Positions 25,552-39,715 of a stretch of DNA of 64,000 nt are shown here, piece after piece. The DNA comes from Acanthaster planci (taxonomy: Eukaryota; Echinodermata; Asteroidea; Valvatida; Acanthasteridae), in contig NW_019091358.1 in the NCBI RefSeq assembly GCF_001949145.1, positions 2,108,432-2,172,431 on the forward strand. The letters run 5' to 3'. Numbering within the stretch: the stretch's first letter is position 1; every line of letters starts with the position of its first letter. The position numbers were made by a program, and so were the translations under genes. The notes under the pieces were generated by a model. That model was given only the letters and a program-made list of their open reading frames with translations, was not told the origin of the DNA and ran no database searches.

Positions 25552-26377
25552 ATAGTGTAATAAATATTTATCAGTTCAAGGTTAGCATTATTATGTTAGT
25601 CGGTGGTGGGAAAGGGATTTGAACTGAGATTGTTTGATTTCACAGTCAGGGTGTAACAACATATTAGCTAAAAATTTCCATACCTCTGGATTAAAAGGAA
25701 GGGCACTTGAGGGAAAAGGGAGTTCAAAAAGGCTGGTTTATGGTGATGTGGTTGATGAAAAGCGTTAGGTATAGAGAATGTGTGTGGTTCGAATTCCAAA
25801 GAGCATTTTTTTCCTAGTCTGCGTTCGTTAGAAAAGATAAATAGATATTTTAATTTACTACCCAAAGTTGTAGTCAGGAAGTTCGTTTTATTCAAGGTGA
25901 AAAAAAAACGCTCTCTTCTCGTTATTGACTTGAACCTTACTTACTAGCACCCATAACACGTAATACGAAAATATATCATTTTTACGTTCTGATTACTGGC
26001 ATTTTCTGTCAAGCCTTGTTTCATAAGGATGGTGGGTAGTCAGGTCGGTTGTTGGTCAAGTACTGCAGTCCTGGCGTCAACCATCAATACGATTATGTGG
26101 TTGCAGCGTCGCACTTACCTTGTCCGTAAAGCAATAAACGTTCATTTTAGTCCTTAATCTGGTCCAAAGCTTTAGGCTATTAGCTCAAACGTTCAGTCCA
26201 TCAATTGCAGTTACTCAAAAAGGTAACGGACAAAATTTATTGTTTAAAACCATACTTGTTATGAAGATGATTATGGGACTAAACTTCCTCTAGAATCAGT
26301 CTTCTTGGCAAGCTTTGATTTTGAAGGAAACAATGAAATATGGCCTTAACAATGGAAAATCGCCTTAAGAAGCACAC
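25552..26377. other. Gene-free spacer between two transposon relics
   Basis: Lies between the 646-bp MITE and the mariner fragment. The missing N-terminal half of the mariner transposase would be expected here, but I could not recognise it; it may be deleted or too decayed to read. Confidence 0.4.
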
Positions 26378-26773
26378 GCGAGCGTTGACAAAATTGGTAT
26401 GCTGGATGCAATGGGGATTGTGTTGACTATCAAAGTGCCGACCATAAATGAGGAGTGATACATGCTCATCAAATAGAAGAAGCAACAAAACGTCCAAGTT
26501 TGACAAAAGGTGTCTTGTACTATTTAGGACAATGCCCCTTCTCACAAGTCAGTTGTGTCATGGCTCCTGTGCGTGGTTGTGGCTTCCAAACCTATTCAGC
26601 ACCCAGCATACTCTACTGATATAGCACTGTCGGATGAGATGTTCCCAAAGAAACCGTCGAAGAAACCGTCGGCTGAGAATAAAGATCAACATGATCATTA
26701 CTTCCTATCTGTCGATAGCCCTAACAGTTCCAAATCCTCCGATATTTTTAATACGATTTTACATACACCCTAG
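26378..26773 (+). pseudogene. Broken mariner-type transposase (C-terminal half of catalytic domain)
   Basis: Reading + strand frames in succession gives the colinear mariner signature. DAMGIVL...PTINEE, then a TGA stop (26456-26458), lies in the frame of 26405; EATKRPSLTKGVLYY lies in the frame of 26461; then after a +1 shift DNAPSHKS (from 26528) and HPAYSTDIALSD (about 26598-26633) lie in one open frame to 26773. DNAPxH and HPxYSPDLAPSD carry the second and third acidic residues of the mariner DDD catalytic triad; here both aspartates of the latter motif's D-x-A-x-S-D pattern are still visible. At least one stop and two frame changes show that the copy is dead. The N-terminal DNA-binding half and the terminal inverted repeats were not found, so this is a fragment or a heavily decayed element. 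Confidence 0.85.
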
Positions 26774-29700
26774 GGGGTAGGGTTATTGAATTATTAAAGA
26801 CCAGAGTGAAACCTAGAGCAGCCAGAGATTCATGCTGTGTAGCATCGCTGGCAGAGGCGTGATGATCGCCAAGGAGACTTTGCTGAAAAACTAATTGGTT
26901 AAAAACAAACACTGCAGAATGACATTACAGTTTGCATCGAATCCTCCAGTACTGGTGCAAAGTATACTGAATAAAAAAAAGTCATGTACAGTGCACACAA
27001 AGAAAGGAGCACTAGTTATCTCCTTGCACCTCAGGGTATGCCCAGGGTATGAAATCAACGCTCTAATCTTCAATTAACCTCGTACTTTATAATAATCCCT
27101 TTAGACCAGCAATCAATTTCCATGACAAATTGTTTTTAAAGGAAATTATAGCCAAAAAGGAAATTTAAAGAGGAAATTACTTTGAGGTTTATATCCCTGC
27201 ATATTTTCAAAGGGCCGCTCATGCTTTTTGTCCTCGTGGCCATTTATGCCCATTAATTGTGAATCTACGAATATGAGTTTTATGAAAAATCCTGAATTTA
27301 CAAGTGAAATGGTCCATTGTTGTACACTGTTACTGGTTGGGATTTCCTCCATGAACTGTGAGGATGAGTCCCTATTGATATTCCCCCATGCCCAAGTATT
27401 TCACTGTTAAAAACTACGAACGCTTATCAATTTGACTTGGGATGGATGATTAGCTAAGAATACCTTCCATTCCCCTCTGAAAATCTACACCTATATTTTT
27501 ATCAACGACAGGCCCCTATTTCAGCAACTTGTATCCGTCTCATACAAATTCAGCTTAACTTTCTGCTTCAAGTTACACATGTAAATATCAGCATCTGTCA
27601 AACTTTCCTGATGACAACTTAGTGTCAAAACCTTGAGATCTCCTGTGTGGAGATTAGTTCACGGTTTGAAATGGAGATGCATTGCACTCTGTGTATTTTT
27701 CTGTTCGGATGTGAGAGAAATGCCGCAAATCGATGGAACAGGTGCATGGAACAGGGACATAAAATTACCCGTATTACAGTCAGAGATCTACATTCCTCGT
27801 TCCTAGGTCTGGCCAAAATTCCCTAATAACTATATCTTCCACAAAGAAGTTAACAAGAAGGGGCATTTGTGTACCAGTCCACTATAAATTAGGTGGGCCC
27901 TCCCATGCCGACCTCTCCACCAGCCATACCGCCGCGGGCCGGCGGGCCGTTCACAGGGCGGTCTAATTGGGTGCGGATGTTCCAGATCCTCACTACATCC
28001 TGGGCATGCACTTGTTCAAGGAAATCAATGTGCAAGCTCTTCTACGACACAACCTGCCAGGCATAGGCGCAATACCTTATCTGTTCCGGCGGACCAACAT
28101 GACCCAAGTTGTGATATACGCCCCGAGGCCTGACTACTGGTTGTTCCGCCCTCTTCGGCTTACAGAGCTATCCAGCCTCCTACCTTCTTATTATGTTCAC
28201 CGGATCTTCATATTTTTGTAAAAGTCTCCCGACTTTCTTTATTATTATAAATGTGTGTCATATTTATTCACTTTGAGTCTCATTCTCACTATGATAGCTA
28301 CTTTGGGTTTCAGTTTACCAGAATGTACGCACATTAATTTACCTGAATTGAAATCATAGTTCCCCCCGTCTTGTTTATGCCGGTTACTTACTTTGTACCA
28401 TTTTGGGCAATTGTTTCTTTGCTAAGGCGTACTGAATTTTGTTTTTGTTTTTTTTTTGGGGGGGGGGGTAATTTCCATGTGTAACAACCTGTAACTCATA
28501 TAACTGTCCATTGGATTCTACACTATATACACATTTCCGAGGAGACGCCGTTACTATGGTTGGACTGCAAGCACCACACTCACGCTTGCTTTGTGAGACA
28601 TGAGACACGCGTTGAGTTTGGCAAGCGACAGCCGACAGCTACGATATGTTGAAGGGACATTCAACGCGCTCGGGTACCTTCATTGCGCGGACAGTAATAG
28701 ACCTATCGCTGATTTCAAGCTATAGTCACGCCCCTTAGACAAGCCCATGGAATTTTGTGTGTTGAGTTATGCTTTTGATTATAAATAGATCAAAAGTCGT
28801 TTGTCCCGCGTCCGATATTGTTTTGGATTAGACAATACTTCATAGGCTGTGCCCAGGCAATTGTATTGTGAGATCAGTCTTTATGCCAAGGCCGACTCAG
28901 AAGTCGTAATGGGAGACGTTTTGAACTGTTTTGCAACGAAATAGCAATTAAGTCGTGTTTCCTTTTTATTTTCTACCAGTTTCCGTTTCTGCCCGTTGAA
29001 CTAGGCTTATAGTTATACAGTATCAAAATACTCGAGGCACTGTCACACCTATTGACCTGTGTATTTGTCGCTTGTTTGGCAACAACAAACTCTCGATCCA
29101 TGCACAAACATCCACAGTGGCAAAACACACTGCTTGGGAGAACAGAAAGTGCAGTAACTCTCTTGAAGTAGTCAGAATGAAATCCAAAGGAGATCTGCGA
29201 GTAGTTACACATGACAGAGACAACTAGAGGATTCTTCTCCCTAGAGAGAGCAAGTAGTTTCTGACTTGATAGGACAGGCTTGTCGACGGAGTAGATCCTG
29301 CCCTTAAAATTGGCGTAGTGGAAACTTGATGCCCTCTGATATTCAGTTCCAAATGCCCGTCAAGTGCTGGTCAGGCCTGATGCAGACGGGTTGCACGTCC
29401 ATGTGGAATGCCGGGTAAAAATATCCTGAAATCAATTCGGCCAAATTGCCGCGTAGGCATTGGGGGATTGTCGTCTCTAAAAACGATGTAATCAATATGG
29501 TGGGTTTAACCTAGATCGTACTAGTTTTGTGCTGCTGCCCAGGCTAACTGTGAGTAGACTGACCTGGCTTCCTTTGGACATGTTTTATGTTAGAAAATAT
29601 CAGTGATATCCTGTTTTGATAAAGATGAAGAGAAAATATTCGAAATCTGGCCGCCTCTTACTTCGTCAGGATCTTTTGTTCAAATTTAGAGACTGCAATG

Positions 29701-32700
29701 ATTGAAACGATTCGTCCTTTTTCTAAAATAGAGGATGAAAGATAAGTTGGAATAGAGGATTTTTCATGCCGGATTACCCCTCTAACTTTACCCATTGCGG
29801 ACTCATTATTTATCGATGCATCAATTTTTATTGCGGGAATAATATTTTTAGCTGGTTTGTTTACTTATTTACTTAAAAAAAGTGTATCAAATGTATTCCA
29901 AAAGAAGGTCACCGCACTTTATTTCTACTAGAAAATTAAACACTAGCAAGTCCGAGCAGTGGTACAATTATGAACTCACTTAGCCAGCCTTTGATAGGTG
30001 ACACTTTCGATAGGACTGCTGGGAATTTCTCCACCACCTGTCATCTTTACACAGCTTACAAAAGGCGGACTATATATCCACTTACCATGTTGAAAAAGAC
30101 TGTCACTAACAAGAGTTTTGTCATTGTTGCACAGCAGTAGCATACTTCAACATGTATCTGGGAAACGGGGGAATGAAACCTTCTGTCCAGATTGTTTTGG
30201 GTTGGTTGTTGTAACCAGGTCAAGTGATAAAGATACTGACAGGAGGTTTTTTAGTTACATGTTTTGCTTATAAGCCTCAAAATGGCGTTTCATTCATAAT
30301 GATAAGTATATTATTCGTTGTCCTACATCGAACCAAAAAAGACTTCCGGGCTCGGAGGATATACGAGTGGCTTCATTTGCTATGCTTGAAAAGATGATCG
30401 CATAAATACTAGCCCCAAACGAACACAAATATGCATAGGTTGATTTCCATGCCTTGTATGAAATACTGTTCACAATATGAAAGATGTAGTTATTATTAGA
30501 TATTTCACTGCTTGTCTGTTTATAAGGGTTCACTTTCAGTTCAAGTAGAAAATAGTCCCAATACAACTCACTGCATTGTCCAAGAGAGAACCCGTGTGGA
30601 ACATCTTTCTGTTAAAACCGAGGTTTCAAGCAAATGTTTCTGTATTTAATTTTAATGGATTTAGAGAGACTGTCTGACATAATCAGCGTAAGTAATTTGT
30701 CCGGACCGAGCGAAAACAAAAACTGCCAACCGGATAAATGGATTAGATACTCTCTTACTGGAATCAAACACAACTGCAGTCGCAATAATGGTTGTTTCAC
30801 ATCGCTGTCTGCAAGATTTCCGCTTGACAACTCAGTAGTGACATCAGAGTGAGAAGGGAGTGCTCACCGTACGTATGCCTGTCGTGTTTATTCCTTCATG
30901 CCTAAGTTGATTGCCGTGTTGGTGATCTCTACCAAATCACCACCTGGCGCGTTTCCGTTTCTCCTGTGCTTTTTTTGGAGAGGCTTATGAAGCTTTGCTA
31001 TTTCATTTTTTTTCGTAAGTAAATTATGGGGTGAGGCTGTCTGTCCTGGGTAGCAAGACATTAATTTTTTTCGATGAAGGGCTCTCATGTAAGAGAATGT
31101 AATACACTTTATAATGACGTGAACTTCGCTTAATAAAAAGCAAACACGAGAAATATGTTCGGGCAATGTTTAGATAAACTCTGGCTGCCTTTTACAAGCT
31201 AATCATTGTTTAGAGACTTTATTTCAAACTTTGCTTAAGCATGTTTAGCTGAAAGAGGTAGCACAAAAAAGAACAAAAATGTTCTTCAAATGTTAAGTAT
31301 ATTATGCAAAACAGCCCCATGATATGGCCAGAATCTGCCAAGACCTATTTATAATAACCCTATGAATTTGTTCTTCTGGAGGTTGACTAACACCAAACAG
31401 TCAATACTACTTAATTATATTCCTAACTTAAGCTTTTAGGTAATTATGGTATTATGGTATTTTATGGATATTGATTAATTTATTCAGTTTAACAGCAGCC
31501 TCAAATTTGCCATGTCACCTAAATATATTAAAAAACAGTATTTCGTGTACCCACAGTGATTACAGTCGAGTAGCAAACAAATACATCAAGTAAGAATACC
31601 TCGATATTAAAGAATTACAAGGTTGTCTGCACCTGGGCTATATATCAAATTGAAATCATACCATTCATTGACCAATCTTCCAATATCCCTAACACCTGAA
31701 AACATGATCCACCCCCTTCTTTCTTGTGCGGGAAATTCAAGGTATCAATCATACTGAGTGTAGTAAACAAACATTAAGTGCTGACAGTTTGTATGCTACT
31801 CAATAGTTTGAATCGAGGTCAGTATTAATTGACAATGTCCTTTGTGCTTCAATTTTGTGCTTCAGTGTAGGCTCGGGTTAACTCCGCTTAAATGCGACAC
31901 TGGGATTTTTGTCCATGCATTTTGCTTTGTAAGATTATCTAAATACATATACAGTAATATTCCCCTTTCAAAGCTTAAGTGAAACAGTACTCCTCATTGA
32001 TAATCAAATATCCTTTAGCATTTGGTCCGAGAATGTGGACGTTGCTAGTGGTAGAACGAAAATCCCATTAGCATACTTCCAATACGGCTCATTAGATAGG
32101 AACATTAAGTGTCTTATGCTGTAACTATTTCCGAAATCGGACATTTTTGGTATCATTGATGATTTTTCATCATTTCTCTTTGATAGGAATCGCTTTAGTT
32201 TCATTTCCCCACAAACATTGCTGTACTGGTTATGGAAGCTTACATATTGCTTTAACGAAAATCCAAGAATATTTTTAAAGCCAGTTGGTTGAGGTCCTTT
32301 TCCATTGTTAGGCAATGGGTCATTTTGGGACAATTAGTGCATCTCCCTTACCTCTTTTGATGAAATGTTTACATTTCTGAAACCAAACATCTTGCATTTG
32401 CGTGGAACCGCTTATCAAACTCTAAAGGATTTCTACCAAAATTAATTTCAATTCACTCAAAATAATTTCAATGAAATCAAGACTGATATTTAGAACCTTC
32501 GATTAAAGAGAAAAGAAATTGCTTTCACGGTCATACCTGTTCCGTTATTGCCACAGAAACAGTTACTGTCCACCTTATCATAACATTGAACGTCGTGACA
32601 CGTATCATCTTATTGAAAAATATACTGAAATATAAAAATGAATTATGGCACCGGTTCCAAAATGCATTTACATTTATTTTTTACAATTTTATTGCGTTTT

Positions 32701-35700
32701 CAATGTATAAACTATACAATAAACAAATTCCTATCAGTAATGTAAACAGTAAAGATGAGTATTATGAAGCATGATTCCCAACTTCCCGATCGTCCTTTCA
32801 ATTTCATTTTTTTAAATCCCTGTGATTTTATTCTGTATTTTTATGTATTTTACGATGAGTCATTCGCGATGTTCATAAATTTAGGGAATTTGGTAGTATA
32901 CTGTGTGAAAATCCTCTTTTTTAAAAAGATGCCTTAGATTTCTCCTTGGAAAAGAAGGCCGCTGATACAAATTTCTTAAAATGGATAGAAAAATTTATTT
33001 TCATGTAGAAATCGCTTAAATTTTATACAAGGTGTACGAAAGTGGACTAGGTTTCACAGAAACTGTCGAAATTCTACGCACACTGCAATCAAGTGTTGAA
33101 AAAGATTGTGGTAGAAAGGCCGATTGTAAAAAATAAAACACTAAAAAAAAAAAAAAAAAAACACACGTTTGTACCCTTTTACAAGAAATATGTTAATTTT
33201 TTGCCAATTTTTCCTGTAGCTGGATCAAATGTATATTATGCTATCTAGTGATTACACGTCAAGTTCAACTGATGATTTTGTGAGAAAATTCAACGGCAGT
33301 CCCTGGCCAATCGGTAAGAAAAAAGGAAATTAATATGTATGGTATGCTACCTTACCTAACATGTTATATTCAACCCAACCTTATATGACCTTCTGGTCAT
33401 CGACATGAAGTCAAGAAACCCGGGCCAATTATGTGCTGCATTGGTGCCTATGTCCTGGCCATCATTCACATAATGAGAGTTAGCTGGGATAGCCGTCAGT
33501 GAAAGCACTTATACGCAGCTTCTGTACAGTAATTTCCAGGGCAGTAAAGGCCCATACTCACGGTGAATGGCCTCTGCAGTCAGCCATGACCTATGCTTGG
33601 TCATTTCGACGGAGTTCATCGTTCTTGTAGTGTACTGGGTTTGGTGCTTGTGCCAATTTTTATCTTCAATTTCCTACAGTTGCTTGTTACTGTTTATCTT
33701 CCTTTGTTTGCTTCATTTTACACGCACGTAGCAATTAATCGATGACGACTGTTTCCAATTAAACAATTTTCAGGCAAACAACAATGAAAATCCACTACTT
33801 TAATTAAAGCAATATTCAACTGTCAGTTTGGAAGCTTTGTTAATTTTTGGCCTTGCAACTTTGTCATGCGTGATATTAGGAATATGAATTGAATGACTAA
33901 GAAGCATCCAGAGAGCTCGTAAAATCGTAAAAAAGGGGATGATACGGGACCAGACGGGATTTGATGAGATACCTAAAATAAAAAACATGAAACACACCCT
34001 GCCACACCCAAGCTGTAATTCTGTGCCACTGCATATCGAAGGTTCCAAACCATGTGTCTTTCTATTTGTTTTTCTGTAATCATTCCCCTGAAGGCCAATT
34101 AGGTTGACTGATGTGCCAACCTTCATTCCGGTAAATAAAAATTTGATCTCAGCAACGCAGATCATCGACGATCAACGCTGACATTTGCACGCAAACCTCC
34201 ATTTCCTCCAACAGGAGTGGCTAGGTTACAGCCCGACTGCATGAATCTGACATACCCTTCTGAATCACAGAATTACGGAGCCGAAAAGCAGCGTGTGAGA
34301 GTAAAGTGAACAAGTGCTATTAAATACGCTAGTCAATAAGGCCTCTCAAAAACCAACATCTCACAATAAATTGCGTAAGTATGACAAACAGACTCCTTTG
34401 CAGCTCCTCTCAAGATACCATTATTAATCATTGTCATTAAATTTTCCTTAACCTTAATTTTTTATTTGTTTGTCTAAGTATGCCTTTCTTTGTATTCAAT
34501 TTGTATAGGCAGGGCGCACATTTTTCCTCTTCAAAAGGGATTAAATCTAAAAATGTTTGGAACATGATGAAAGAAATATAGGTCTCGTATGACCTTTATT
34601 GATTCAAACATGATCCAGAATATAAACTTAAAAGAAAAGCGAGAAATAAAATCACGAGCCCCCGGTCGGGGGAGGTCAAAAGAAAAGAAAAGGAAACAAA
34701 ACAAAAAAGAAGAGAAAGAAATAATAAAGGGGATGGAAATCACTACTTACTTGAAAAAAAAATCAAAGTAAAATATGGGCAATCCACAGTGCAGTGTGAA
34801 AATGGTCGACAGTGTTCGCTGTGCGCGCGGAGAACTTGAATTATTCCCGATATTGGTTTACTTTCGGGAAAAGATGCGTAATTGTATCTCGAAGAGCAGG
34901 TTTTATTAATCAATCCTTCCTTCTCCCTGTGTGTTGCATGAAATGTCCCAATCTTTAAAAAAGAAAATTGAGGTTTTCTAATGAAATACGCTCAAACTTG
35001 CAATTTGCGGCAAGGCAGCCGTGCTTTTGCCGACCTTAGACTTGAAAAATGGTCCCTATGTGCCAATCTCTTTGTGGCGCACTGTATTTCAAATTACCTC
35101 TATTGACCAATTCTCACTATTAATGCTTTATCAGTTTGTAGCTGATGAGTGTTCCACCCCCCCTGCAGAAATTCTCCCTTGCCTGAAAAAACGGGTTTTA
35201 CCCATTTCATTACCGAGAAAACGTACTGGCGACTCAAATGGACTCAATGATTCATTACATAGTTTCTAGAAAAAAAAGGTAATAAGGTGATTTTTTTTAC
35301 GCACGACAACAATACCACTGAAAGGTGATCTTTTTCGGTTTGTTGTTGTTTTGGGGGGTGTTTTGTTTTGTTTGTATGTTTGTTTGTGCGTTTCTCTGTG
35401 TTATTGTTTTTTTTTCGTAAATCACGAGTTCTCGTCAACTTGAATTATGATCACAAATAAAAAATGGCAAGTGGACGACCACATTACAAATACACAGGAA
35501 GACAATCATGATCTAGCATTGAGGCTAAATATGCGCCAGGGTTGTACTGCTCGTTAGTACAAACGCCTACAGTGGTTTATGTGTGGCCTGACAAATACCC
35601 TTGTCCCCCCCCCCAAAAAAAACAAATGGAATACAGTTATATCAAAGATTTACGAATTTTTTCGTTGTCCGCCACATGTCAAAAATGAGATACTTCAATG

Positions 35701-36900
35701 TATTTTTAGACCTTTTAACTGCGCAATCCCCTTCGAGCAACTCGCCCCATCCGGTGAATGCCCTTGTACTCATTATTGCTTGTATAGTCTGGCCTCTGTT
35801 CCTCGTCTAATCAGAGGAAATACTCTCTGCAGTCGCCACAGGGGTAGGCGACTTCCCTTTCCCTTCTGCAGAATTTTCTAAGCGAATAAAATATACTCCC
35901 TAGCATTTTAAAGAATGCATCGTTTCAGCTAACGTTGGGCAAAGTTCAAGTTGATCGTTAATTGCGTTGTCTCGTGGAATAAAATATTTCGTGGTTGAAA
36001 TCCTCCAGTCCTAAAAGAGATCTGTTCACTTAACGAATGTCTGCACCAGTGACGTAAATTGTGGCAAAAATTAGGGAGATGGGAATGGGGAATTTTCGAG
36101 AATGACTTGCCAAACCATCAAATTTGAAAGGGGGGGGTGCTGACATAGTATGACAATGTGGGTGATGTTCATGATACAAATCTACATCTATGACATGCAT
36201 TACATTTCTGATGAATTTAACATTAAGACGGCATATTTATAGCTTTTAAATTGTTCTCCCTTCTGGAGTGCCAGTGAACACACTGCGGTCCGAAAAACCC
36301 TTCACAGTGCACCTAACTTTTTTTTCTCTCCAGGAAAAAAGTGTGGAGAGGCAGATTCAGTAGCCCTACCTCCAGGTCAAAAGGTGGGGGTAATATACTT
36401 CCACCCCCTCAGGACATACGACTATGGTCCGCACTTGCTGTTTGAAAATTTTTGATTGGGATATTATTGAAATAGGTTGAAATACTTCTCTGAGATCTTG
36501 AACATGACTTCTGTAAGAATTGCTTGCATGCGTTTCAAGCTTCTTTATCACCAGTCCACCTGCTGTTTTCTAAAAAAAAACAAAGACATTAATACACAAA
36601 AGCAATACGCCGCGAGGAAATGTCGAATATATACATTTTGCAACGTGCACTTGTCTTGTGAAATTCCATTTTGTGATGGTTATTTGTTTTGTGAAATTTC
36701 ATGGGAGAAATACAGCTTCAGAATACCGGATATTTTTCTCGTTATTTTTTCACCAAAATAACCCCATCCTGGAAAATATCTGGAAATATTTGGTGTCGGT
36801 TTGCCTTACCTCGCTTGCTTTGTTGAAGCTTACCTCGTTAAAGTGTGAAGTTATTGTTATTGAAACGTAAATCATGACATTTACCGTGTGTGTCCGGCTG
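26774..36900. other. Gene-free AT-rich DNA
   Basis: No supportable gene. Seen: a GC-rich patch at about 27890-28180 with an 84-codon frame of unknown nature (27967-28221, non-ATG start directly after a stop), a T10G11 junction at 28448-28468, an A19 run at 33143-33161, a T/G-rich low-complexity tract at about 35330-35420, a C10A8 junction at 35605-35622, and an hAT-like CAGTGACGTAAATT at 36047 with a G8 run at 36130-36137. Confidence 0.5.
33143..33161 (+). repeat. A19 homopolymer
   Basis: Nineteen consecutive A residues followed by CACACG. Could be the tail of an old retroposed sequence, but no recognisable body precedes it. Confidence 0.9.
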
Positions 36901-38650
36901 GGCTCCTAATTAGGCTTACTGGAACTAAAACGGGAAGTGCTCATTACCGTGTCTGTTAGAAAAGGACGAAAATAAACAGAGCTCGCCAGGGTTAATGGAA
37001 AATCAAGTTCACGTTTTGGAAAGTAATGTTAAGAGTTGCTTTTAGTAATCAAAGCCTTTTAATGGAAATGGACACCTGTGAGTAAATTTTGAGTTGTCGG
37101 TTGAAATTGAATGATTACATTACCATCCCTTAAAGGAAACTACATTAGTTCGGCAATGCTGTAAACTGAAATAGTATTTTGCATCATTAACAGTACCAAG
37201 ATGACATTATCGAAACACCAACACTAATGTTTCCTGTAATTAGCAATTTCATTCAAATGGTTTCTTCTCTTTCTTATGTGAATGTTTGGTTATATGTAGG
37301 TGAATATTGGTGTGTTTCATAAACTCTTATTTCTATTGTTATTGCGAAAAACAAAACAAAATAGTTTCTGTATTAAAGGGATTTATTAAAATTTACTTGT
37401 ACCATAAAGTATAATTTTAAGTTTGACGTAATTTAATTCATCTCCGAAGCAGTTGTCAAATGGATGTCACTCGCATGTCCACTGTAATACACCAGATGCA
37501 AGACTAAAAATGTGTAACTTTTTTTTTTCAATGATTCACTTAGCCGACCGCTTTCCCTTCGATGAAATGAAGAAAACTAATCTAATCACCGCTTCTGGTG
37601 TGCAAAAAGGGGTCCCATTTAGTGAAACATGCACTCTGCTGTTTAAAAATCAATCAGTCAATCTCTCTTACTTTTCCGCAGAGAGGAGTGACATAATTAT
37701 TAAGAATATATTCCAATTAGAAAGGCTATCAGTCAGCTTTTCCATTTGTATCTCTGTCAACACAAGCAGAATTCACTTGGGAAGAAGAGAAACGGTGCTC
37801 TCATTGGGTATACAGGCCGAGTTCGGTTGTACTTTTATTACGACCGATAGTGGCACTCGGAGGTGAAAAGCCGATTTGCCTTCAAACCAATCAAGAAGTG
37901 AATTAAATCACACGGTTTAATCGTGATGGGTCGGGGGACCAATGTGAACAACAGTACAGGTGCATCTCTTTCCGGCTTGTGGTGGACTAATTAAATTACA
38001 ACTGGGCAATCGTCAGCGAATATTGAGACTTGACTTCAGCTGGGTCTTGAGTAATTCCCGGAGGGCCATTTTGTCATTTCAGTATCAATATACTTACATT
38101 GACTGACAATGTAACATAACCTAGCCTGAGGACCTAGTTGACTATGAAGAAGCTTTGCTTTCATAGAAGAAATTGAAATCATCATTACCATGTTTACAAG
38201 TAAAGTAGAATAAAACAACGAAGACACAACGGAAAATCAAGAGGTAAATAAGAATGTTATCAATTGTGTAAGTCACAATACTTAGAAAAGAATTGAGTTA
38301 AAATTTAGTAATTTGTCCGACATCCGGTCTGACAGTTCCGGGAAAGTCTGGCACAGAAATCCGTCTGATGCTTCCATTAATGCATTTTAATGAAAGTTGA
38401 CATAAAAACATCATTAGCCTTTTTCTTAGTTGGCAAAGCTCCTTGGCAGCACCACAGCAATTTGCAACTTATATAAGAGCAAGAAGACCTACATAAGGCA
38501 AAAATAAATAATCCGTTATTTCTCCTTTGGTTCAGCGTCTGCATTTCGACTGATATTAGAGTGTTGTAATTAATCAGGAAACATTTCTCTCCAGCGGTTC
38601 ACTAATTAAATTTGCCGGTTAAATATTTGACCAGAAACACTGCGACGGCA
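36901..38650. promoter_or_regulatory. TAATTA-rich non-coding block, candidate conserved element
   Basis: TAATTA, the palindromic homeodomain core, occurs at least five times (near 36907, 37230, 37989, 38568 and 38602), against about 1.5 expected for this composition. Long stretches lack homopolymers and other low-complexity signs found elsewhere in the window. This texture is common in conserved non-coding regulatory DNA of developmental loci. The 137-codon open frame at 37453-37866 has no recognisable domain. Purely an inference from base patterns. Confidence 0.25.
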
Positions 38651-39439
38651 TGGGGCAAGTGAAATACGTGACCGTAAAGCTGGTGCCACCATTAGTTGCT
38701 AGAGACAATGTACAAACTTCCTCGGAATTAAACACGTTGTTCGTGCCCGTAAGAGTAGCTCATCAAGGGGCCGGTCGCTTTAATGGAAGAAATCATACGA
38801 TGACTCTCAGTGGTATTTACTGAACTACTCGAAAAATGCATCAAATGGAGATGTTTATCCTGTACAACCTCAGCTAGCAGAGCATTGCCTGCGAGACAGA
38901 CCGAAATAAATTAAACCTCCGTCACACAAGTTATGAGAACGAAATGCTATTTCCCTATTATTATTTTTTTTCAAGCACCATCAATTTCTTTTTTTTCCAT
39001 TTCAAAGTTTCAAAATGTTTCAACGCCTGTTTCACTTTAATCTGGATTCAACTCTAATGCTTAAAAAGAAAAGCTTACTGAGGTAAAATAAGTAATATTT
39101 ATGTTAAAAACGATGTCTTATATGAATGTTTTACTTTTGTGAACAGCCAGGGTTAACTATTTTAGTATTTTTAACCTAGTTTTCTCTCTGTGTATGAACC
39201 CATCATTAGTGTTCCAAACCTTTCTGGGGCAGTTGTTTGGTCACTACTGTCTCAATCGATTTGGGAATGTTTTATTTAATTACTGTTGCCACTGGGCTTA
39301 GGTCGATAGATGATGATGTGGAGCACAAACATTTCAATTATCTTGGAAAGAGTTGCTAAGGCATAGAGGGATGCCTTGCGTGACACTGCACTGGTGACGG
39401 GGTTGGTAGTTTCCATAGAATCGTTGATCTGTGAGCATG

Positions 39440-39715
39440 CTAAGGAGCACCATGACGGTCATGGCGATGGCAATAATGAAGAGAGACAGGAAATAGGGCA
39501 GAGACTAAGGCAAGGAAAATCAATGTTACAGACAAAAAAACAGTGTATACCGCTTAAAGTCAGCATATGGAAAATGGCTGGTCAGTTTGTGGTGGCATGA
39601 TTTTAATTGTGGCTGGAATGGACATGGTTCAGGTCAGTACTATGTTGGTATTGAGGGCGATGGTAGTGAACGTGGTTGTCGTGGTGAGTGTGCTACTGAT
39701 GGCGACGGATGTACA
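39440..39715 (+). repeat. Degenerate GATGGT/GTGGT-rich low-complexity tract
   Basis: Repeated GATGG, GGTGG and GTGGT-like triplet patterns (for example TCATGGCGATGGCAAT and GTGGTTGTCGTGGTGAGTG) give artificial valine- and histidine-rich open frames. Best seen as an old trinucleotide-type repeat. Confidence 0.4.

Noticed and set aside
26279-26545. 88-codon - strand frame over the mariner region
   Set aside because: It is antisense to the recognisable mariner motifs and is explained as their shadow.
33800-34165. 121-codon - strand frame
   Set aside because: No recognised motif; composition and length fit chance.
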